DNA of 16,282 nucleotides from Woeseia sp. (GTDB taxonomy: Bacteria > Pseudomonadota > Gammaproteobacteria > Steroidobacterales > Woeseiaceae). Below the pieces are notes generated by a model. It searched no databases. It was not told the origin of the DNA and saw nothing but the letters and a program-made list of their open reading frames with translations. The stretch lies in NCBI GenBank assembly GCA_018701055.1, contig JABIUH010000312.1, positions 1 to 16,282 of the forward strand. The letters run 5' to 3'. How positions within the stretch are numbered: position 1 is the first letter of the stretch; each line of letters begins with the position of its first letter. This document shows, piece after piece, positions 12,558 through 16,282 of this stretch. The position numbers were made by a program, and so were the translations under genes.

Positions 12558-12622
12558 TCCGATCTCCGATCGGACGCGAACTGTACTACGGGAATAATTC
12601 ACTCACAGTGAAGACAATCACA
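12558..12622 (-). promoter_or_regulatory. Candidate CRP-dependent class II promoter with operator-like dyad
   Basis: Read on the minus strand, TGTGA-TTGTCT-TCACT (12607-12622) matches nine of ten core positions of the CRP consensus. A -10-like TACAGT follows at 12580-12585, which would start transcription near 12573. The centre of the CRP-like site would then be about 41.5 bases upstream, the class II spacing. A 17-bp dyad TCCGATC-TCC-GATCGGA (12558-12574) covers the predicted start, and a 15-bp dyad TTCACT-CAC-AGTGAA (12598-12612) overlaps the CRP-like site. The geometry is read from the sequence; the function is inference. It points at the 58-aa frame and, beyond it, the 72-aa gene. Confidence 0.45.
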
Positions 12623-12687
12623 ATTCGGAGTTTGCCAACGCAAAGGTCGTGCATTGTCGATCAATTATGTCAAACGAATAGAGCCTG

Positions 12688-12701
12688 TTCTGCCGGCAGA
12701 A
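12688..12701. repeat. 14-bp perfect palindrome after tldD
   Basis: TTCTGCCGGCAGAA begins 6 bases past the tldD stop. It could fold as a 5-bp stem with a CCGG loop at the end of the tldD message. No T run follows, so it is not a convincing intrinsic terminator. Confidence 0.35.
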
Positions 12702-12706
12702 TCCGT

Positions 12707-14146
12707 TTAGGCCGTACCACCCACCGTGAGTTCATCAATCAACAGACTCGGTTGACCAACCCCCACAGGCACAGACTGACCGTCCTTGCCACACGTGCCG
12801 ACGCCATCGTCCAACGCAAGATCATTCCCAACCATCGAGATTTTTCCTAGTGCCTCTGGACCATCACCTATCAGCATGGCCCCTTTCACTGGCGTCGTTA
12901 CCTTTCCGTTTTCGATCAGATAGGCCTCATTCGCCGAAAACACAAATTTTCCTGACGTAATATCAACCTGTCCGCCACCAAAGTTCGGCGCGTAAAGTCC
13001 CTTCTTGACGGATGCGATCATTTCCTGCGGATCATGTGGTCCAGGCAACATGTAGGTATTGGTCATTCTTGGCATGGGAATGTGAGCGAAAGATTCTCGT
13101 CGTCCATTTCCGGTCGGTGCGACGCCCATCAAACGTGCGTTCATCTTGTCCTGCATGTAGCCCTTTAGCACACCATTTTCGACCAGCACGTTGTAGGCAC
13201 CCGGAGTGCCCTCGTCATCAATCGTTAACGAACCACGACGATTCGGAATCGTGCCGTCATCAACTATCGTGCACAACGGTGAGGCAACCTGTTTACCAAC
13301 AAGGCCGGCAAACGCTGACGTTCCTTTTCGATTGAAGTCGCCCTCAAGTCCATGCCCCACGGCTTCGTGTAACAATATTCCCGGCCAACCGTTCCCCAAG
13401 ACGACCGGCATTGTCCCGGCCGGTGCCGGGCCCGCCTCAAGCAGCACAGCGCTCTGTCGGACTGCCTCACGGGCAAAGTCCATCGCCCTGTCCGACTCTA
13501 GAAAGTAGCTGAGATCCGCTCTGGCGCCGCCTCCGGAATATCCTTGTTCCCGCTTGCCGTTTTCCTCGATGATAACCGAGACATTAAGGCGCACGAGCGG
13601 CCGTATATCAGCAGCAAGCGTTCCATCTGCAGCAGCGATCAATATAAGATCCTGGCTACTACTCAAACTCACAATCACCTGTTCAATGCGCGAATCGAGC
13701 TTCCGCGTCTCGGCATCAATACGACTCAATAGGGCTTTTTTCTCTTCGTCACTGATGCTGATGATCGGATCGGTCAGCGGATAAAGACTTTGCGCATCGG
13801 CAACGGACGCGATTTTAACCGCCCGCGACTGGCCCTGCCGAGAAATGCTACGAGCCGCATCCGCAGCGCCCTGCAACGCGGGCAAAACCAGCTCCTCAGA
13901 ATACGCAAACCCAGTCTTTTCTCCGCAGACAGCACGTACGCCAACACCCTGTTCCAGGTTAAAACTGCCTTCTTTTAGAATGCCATCTTCCAGCGTCCAC
14001 GATTCATTGCGACTTACCTGAAAATAGAGGTCAGCCGCGTCGACATCGCGCATGTAAAGCGACCCCAAGGCCGCAGTGAGATGGGTTTCATTTAATCCTG
14101 CCGGCAGCAACATTTGCGACATAACGGTGTCGATCGCGACTGGCAT
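12707..14146 (-). CDS. tldD: TldD metalloprotease, catalytic subunit of TldD/TldE
   Basis: Zinc-dependent peptidase that works with PmbA/TldE in the cytoplasm. The 479-aa product (E. coli 481) aligns by eye along its whole length. It has DLYFQVSRNESWTLEDGILKEGSFN (39-63), GVGVRAVCGEKTGFAYSEEL (67-86) and the metal motif H260-E-A-V-G-H265 in GILLHEAVGHGLEGDFNRKG. Further on are VDDGTIPNRRGSLTIDDEGTPG, NGRRESFAHIPMPRMTNTYM, and the ending GVGQPSLLIDELTVGGTA. The frame is open much further upstream, to 14482, but that part overlaps yhdP. The ATG at 14144-14146 gives the family length and N-terminus, with a weak GAAAGA site just before it. It follows the yhdP stop by 25 bases, as in E. coli. Confidence 0.96.
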   Translation of the reverse strand: MPVAIDTVMSQMLLPAGLNETHLTAALGSLYMRDVDAADLYFQVSRNESWTLEDGILKEGSFNLEQGVGVRAVCGEKTGFAYSEELVLPALQGAADAARSISRQGQSRAVKIASVADAQSLYPLTDPIISISDEEKKALLSRIDAETRKLDSRIEQVIVSLSSSQDLILIAAADGTLAADIRPLVRLNVSVIIEENGKREQGYSGGGARADLSYFLESDRAMDFAREAVRQSAVLLEAGPAPAGTMPVVLGNGWPGILLHEAVGHGLEGDFNRKGTSAFAGLVGKQVASPLCTIVDDGTIPNRRGSLTIDDEGTPGAYNVLVENGVLKGYMQDKMNARLMGVAPTGNGRRESFAHIPMPRMTNTYMLPGPHDPQEMIASVKKGLYAPNFGGGQVDITSGKFVFSANEAYLIENGKVTTPVKGAMLIGDGPEALGKISMVGNDLALDDGVGTCGKDGQSVPVGVGQPSLLIDELTVGGTA

Positions 14147-14171
14147 TTCTTTCGATGTGTTCAAAGTCAGG

Positions 14172-16282
14172 TCATTCCGAATCAGGAAAACATTTTGCAA
14201 GGCTACTCGCATCCACGAAGCGCTGCGAGTCCGCCCGGTCGATCGCGGGATCGTCCCACGAGCCCTCAACCGCATAGTATGCCTGACCGACATCTTGCAA
14301 TGGCTTTTTGAATATCCGTGAAAATACGAATAACGCGGCGGCAACTTGCGGGCCACCGAGGATTCCGCCCACCACGGGTAACGTGTTGCCAACGTTAGCG
14401 CTGACCACGGCGGACTGATCGTAGTCGCCCGCAACCAATCCAGTGCGCCCAACAATTCCAACATCAGCTGCCGTACCGGCAACGGTCAGATCACAAGTAA
14501 AAGCATTGCCATCTTTCAGGCGAAAATTTCCGGTAATTTCGTCAAATCTGAAACCGGAATCAAAAACATCACGGAAATCCAGCGCCAATCGCCGCGGCAA
14601 GGCCGTAAAACTCATTAGACCAAACACCCTGCCGGCGCCCGGCTCAACATCCGCCAAACGACCCTCGCCCAATCTCACGGCAACATTGCCCTTCAGTAAT
14701 TCCATGAAATCCTTGCGTGGGCCACCGTCCCATTGGACTTCGAAATCAACCAGCATCTCCGCACCGATTATTCCCGACTCGTAGTCGAGACGCGCAAACG
14801 TTTCCTTCGTGTCCGTGCTCTTCAACTCGGCATTGAAGTACGTGCGCTGGCCACTGGCTGTTTTCGTATCGATAACCCAACCAGCAGTGCCCGTGATCGC
14901 GTAAGTCGGGTCGGTTGATTTCAGATTCAGCGCTTCCAGGCCGATATCCGTTTTCCCAAAATCAACTTCAAGCTGACCCAGGCGACGCGCCCCAATACCG
15001 AATTCGGCCGCCCGGATGGAAATTCCAGGTAATGATCTAGGATCAAGAAAGTTTTTCGCATTTTCATCTGTGGGTGACTCATCATCGCCAGGCAGAATCA
15101 ATCGATCCATCTCCAACGTCATAGCACGTTGGGAACTAAAATCGTATGGCACGGATACCAACCCGTCCGCTTCCTCTCCGCTGATCTGAACCCGCCAGCC
15201 CTGCCCGCCGCGATTGACCTCAATCCTATGGTCAGTAAATTTCTGACCAATCGCATAGAACGCCTCAACATCCAGATTGATGGATCGAATACGGTCGGCC
15301 AGACCGATTTCGCGATCCCCCTCTCGTCCTGCGGCCAGCCATGCATGTAAATCCAGCAAGGGTGTCTGTCCGTGAATGTGCAAACCGCGCACGTCGGCGT
15401 CCTGAGGGTATTCACCCCCTACGGCAAGTACTCCTCTATCAAAGTCCCAACGATCTTCCTGCTTCAGAAAATTGCCGGTCCAGCTCAAATCGGCACCGAC
15501 ATTACCAGCCGTCGTAATATGATTTTCTCCAGGAAACTCGATGTTGAATGACATCGGCATTGGATATCGCGCTGTTTTGCCTAGCGGTGCTGGCAACTCT
15601 GCCCGCATGCCGACCAAATCAGTGTCGATTTGAATTTGCAGCGGTCCCGGCGTTGTCGAACGACCATTCGGGAACAATACACTCGCGGTATAACCAAGAT
15701 CTCCCTGCAAGACTCCATCGATGGGAATATCAAGTTCACCGGCGAGCGAGGCAGAGGTCGTCCGTCCTGCCACCTGCAAAAGCACGCTATGGGGTGCCAG
15801 GTCATCTCCAATTCGTTGCAGGTCCAGATCAACCGACTGACCGAGGAAATGCCCGAAAAGTGATTCAGACGATGTATCCTGACGGGAAAGGTTGACGACA
15901 CCATTTATCTCGGTAATGGGTGCCGCGAATCCCTGCACGAGAAACATGCCGTCGCTAATACGAATTTTGGTTGAGAAATCGTAATTTTCTTTGTCCTGAA
16001 TCGGATAGCTAATCGACAAGTCGAATGACGCATCACCATCAACCGTCACGCGATCCACTTGTCCACCCAAAACGTCATCGATCGGGCTATTCTCAACGTA
16101 CTCTTGTATCGATTCCAATGTGCCAGTGGCAAAAGCGTCGATCGTCAGTATAGGTGAGCGAATATCAGCAATTTCAATACGCGCGTTTTCTACCGAATTA
16201 CCAAGATTGACCGCGGAATTAACGTGTGAGTAGAGACGCGTATTGTCAACGATGATATCCAGGTGGTGAAATTCCGCTGCAG
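14172..16282 (-). CDS. yhdP: YhdP, AsmA-like envelope lipid-transport protein (3' part)
   Basis: Large inner-membrane-anchored, periplasm-spanning protein of the AsmA-like/DUF3971 family. In E. coli it acts with TamB and YdbH in moving phospholipids to the outer membrane. About 702 codons are visible, and the frame stays open to the window edge, so the N-terminal part lies outside (E. coli YhdP about 1266 aa). What is seen is the C-terminal half: repeated beta-rich stretches, then GIIGAEMLVDFEVQWDGGPRKDF, GNVAVRLGEGRLADVEPGAGRVFGLMSFTALPRRLALDFRDVF and FRFDEITGNFRLKDGNAFTCDL. The conserved end is IVGRTGLVAGDYDQ...VGNTLPVVGGILGGPQVAAALFVFSRIFKKPL...YYAVEGSWDDP. The apparent start at 16118 is only a TTG inside the gene. 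tldD follows after 25 bases. Confidence 0.94.
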   Translation of the reverse strand, partial: AAEFHHLDIIVDNTRLYSHVNSAVNLGNSVENARIEIADIRSPILTIDAFATGTLESIQEYVENSPIDDVLGGQVDRVTVDGDASFDLSISYPIQDKENYDFSTKIRISDGMFLVQGFAAPITEINGVVNLSRQDTSSESLFGHFLGQSVDLDLQRIGDDLAPHSVLLQVAGRTTSASLAGELDIPIDGVLQGDLGYTASVLFPNGRSTTPGPLQIQIDTDLVGMRAELPAPLGKTARYPMPMSFNIEFPGENHITTAGNVGADLSWTGNFLKQEDRWDFDRGVLAVGGEYPQDADVRGLHIHGQTPLLDLHAWLAAGREGDREIGLADRIRSINLDVEAFYAIGQKFTDHRIEVNRGGQGWRVQISGEEADGLVSVPYDFSSQRAMTLEMDRLILPGDDESPTDENAKNFLDPRSLPGISIRAAEFGIGARRLGQLEVDFGKTDIGLEALNLKSTDPTYAITGTAGWVIDTKTASGQRTYFNAELKSTDTKETFARLDYESGIIGAEMLVDFEVQWDGGPRKDFMELLKGNVAVRLGEGRLADVEPGAGRVFGLMSFTALPRRLALDFRDVFDSGFRFDEITGNFRLKDGNAFTCDLTVAGTAADVGIVGRTGLVAGDYDQSAVVSANVGNTLPVVGGILGGPQVAAALFVFSRIFKKPLQDVGQAYYAVEGSWDDPAIDRADSQRFVDASSLAKCFPDSE

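Noticed and set aside
12669..12674. Minus-strand TTGACA just after tldD
   Set aside because: No plausible -10 at 16-19 bases, so it was not called a promoter.
12533..12850. 105-aa plus-strand frame across the tldD 3' end
   Set aside because: Antisense to tldD for nearly half its length, no ribosome-binding site, no motif.
14147..14482. N-terminal extension of the tldD frame by 112 codons
   Set aside because: It lies within the conserved C-terminal coding sequence of yhdP and lacks TldD similarity; it is a shadow frame.

Overview
The window looks like chromosomal core DNA from a gammaproteobacterium of moderate GC (roughly 50-55%, judged by eye). The evidence is gene content and protein similarity: a Crp/Vfr-type regulator with an unchanged CRP recognition helix, a short bacterial Coq7, the darP/pmbA divergent pair and the yhdP-tldD pair as in E. 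coli, DjlA, and the rplM-rpsI operon. I cannot name genus or order. I see no rRNA, tRNA, CRISPR array, transposase or phage gene.

Layout. (1) 1-1370: the ribosomal operon rplM-rpsI on the minus strand, with a promoter and a foldable, possibly pseudoknotted leader. (2) 1369-2881: coq7 (ubiquinone hydroxylation), probably leaderless, then crp, ending at a strong terminator shared with the convergent gene rpe. (3) 2882-4437, minus strand: rpe (pentose phosphate/Calvin epimerase) downstream of djlA (membrane-anchored DnaJ-type co-chaperone). (4) 4575-6899, plus strand: purC (long SAICAR synthase) and a YihY/BrkB membrane protein with a C-terminal extension. (5) 6896-8242, minus strand: pmbA (TldE), its stop codon interlocked with that of yihY. 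(6) 8279-8446: a 168-bp nested imperfect palindrome filling the pmbA/darP divergent spacer. (7) 8455-10641, plus strand: darP, purE, purK. (8) 10780-11997: an ExeA-like AAA ATPase fused to an FHA domain. (9) 12008-12706, minus strand: a 72-aa two-helix membrane protein and a 58-aa reading frame preceded by a CRP-like site, a -10-like hexamer and several dyads. (10) 12707-16282, minus strand: tldD and the 3' part of yhdP, which runs off the window.

Functional themes. Three purine-biosynthesis genes (purC, purE, purK) lie within 6 kb. Both halves of the TldD/TldE protease lie about 4.5 kb apart, whereas in E. coli they are far apart. A cAMP-receptor-type regulator is encoded here, and two CRP-like sites occur elsewhere in the window: one before the 58-aa frame (good match) and one before the FHA-ATPase (weaker).

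Most of the window is ordinary core genome. The parts that deserve a second look are the palindromic element at 8279-8446, the regulatory cluster and small genes at 12008-12706, the FHA-ATPase, the rplM leader fold and the leaderless coq7 start.
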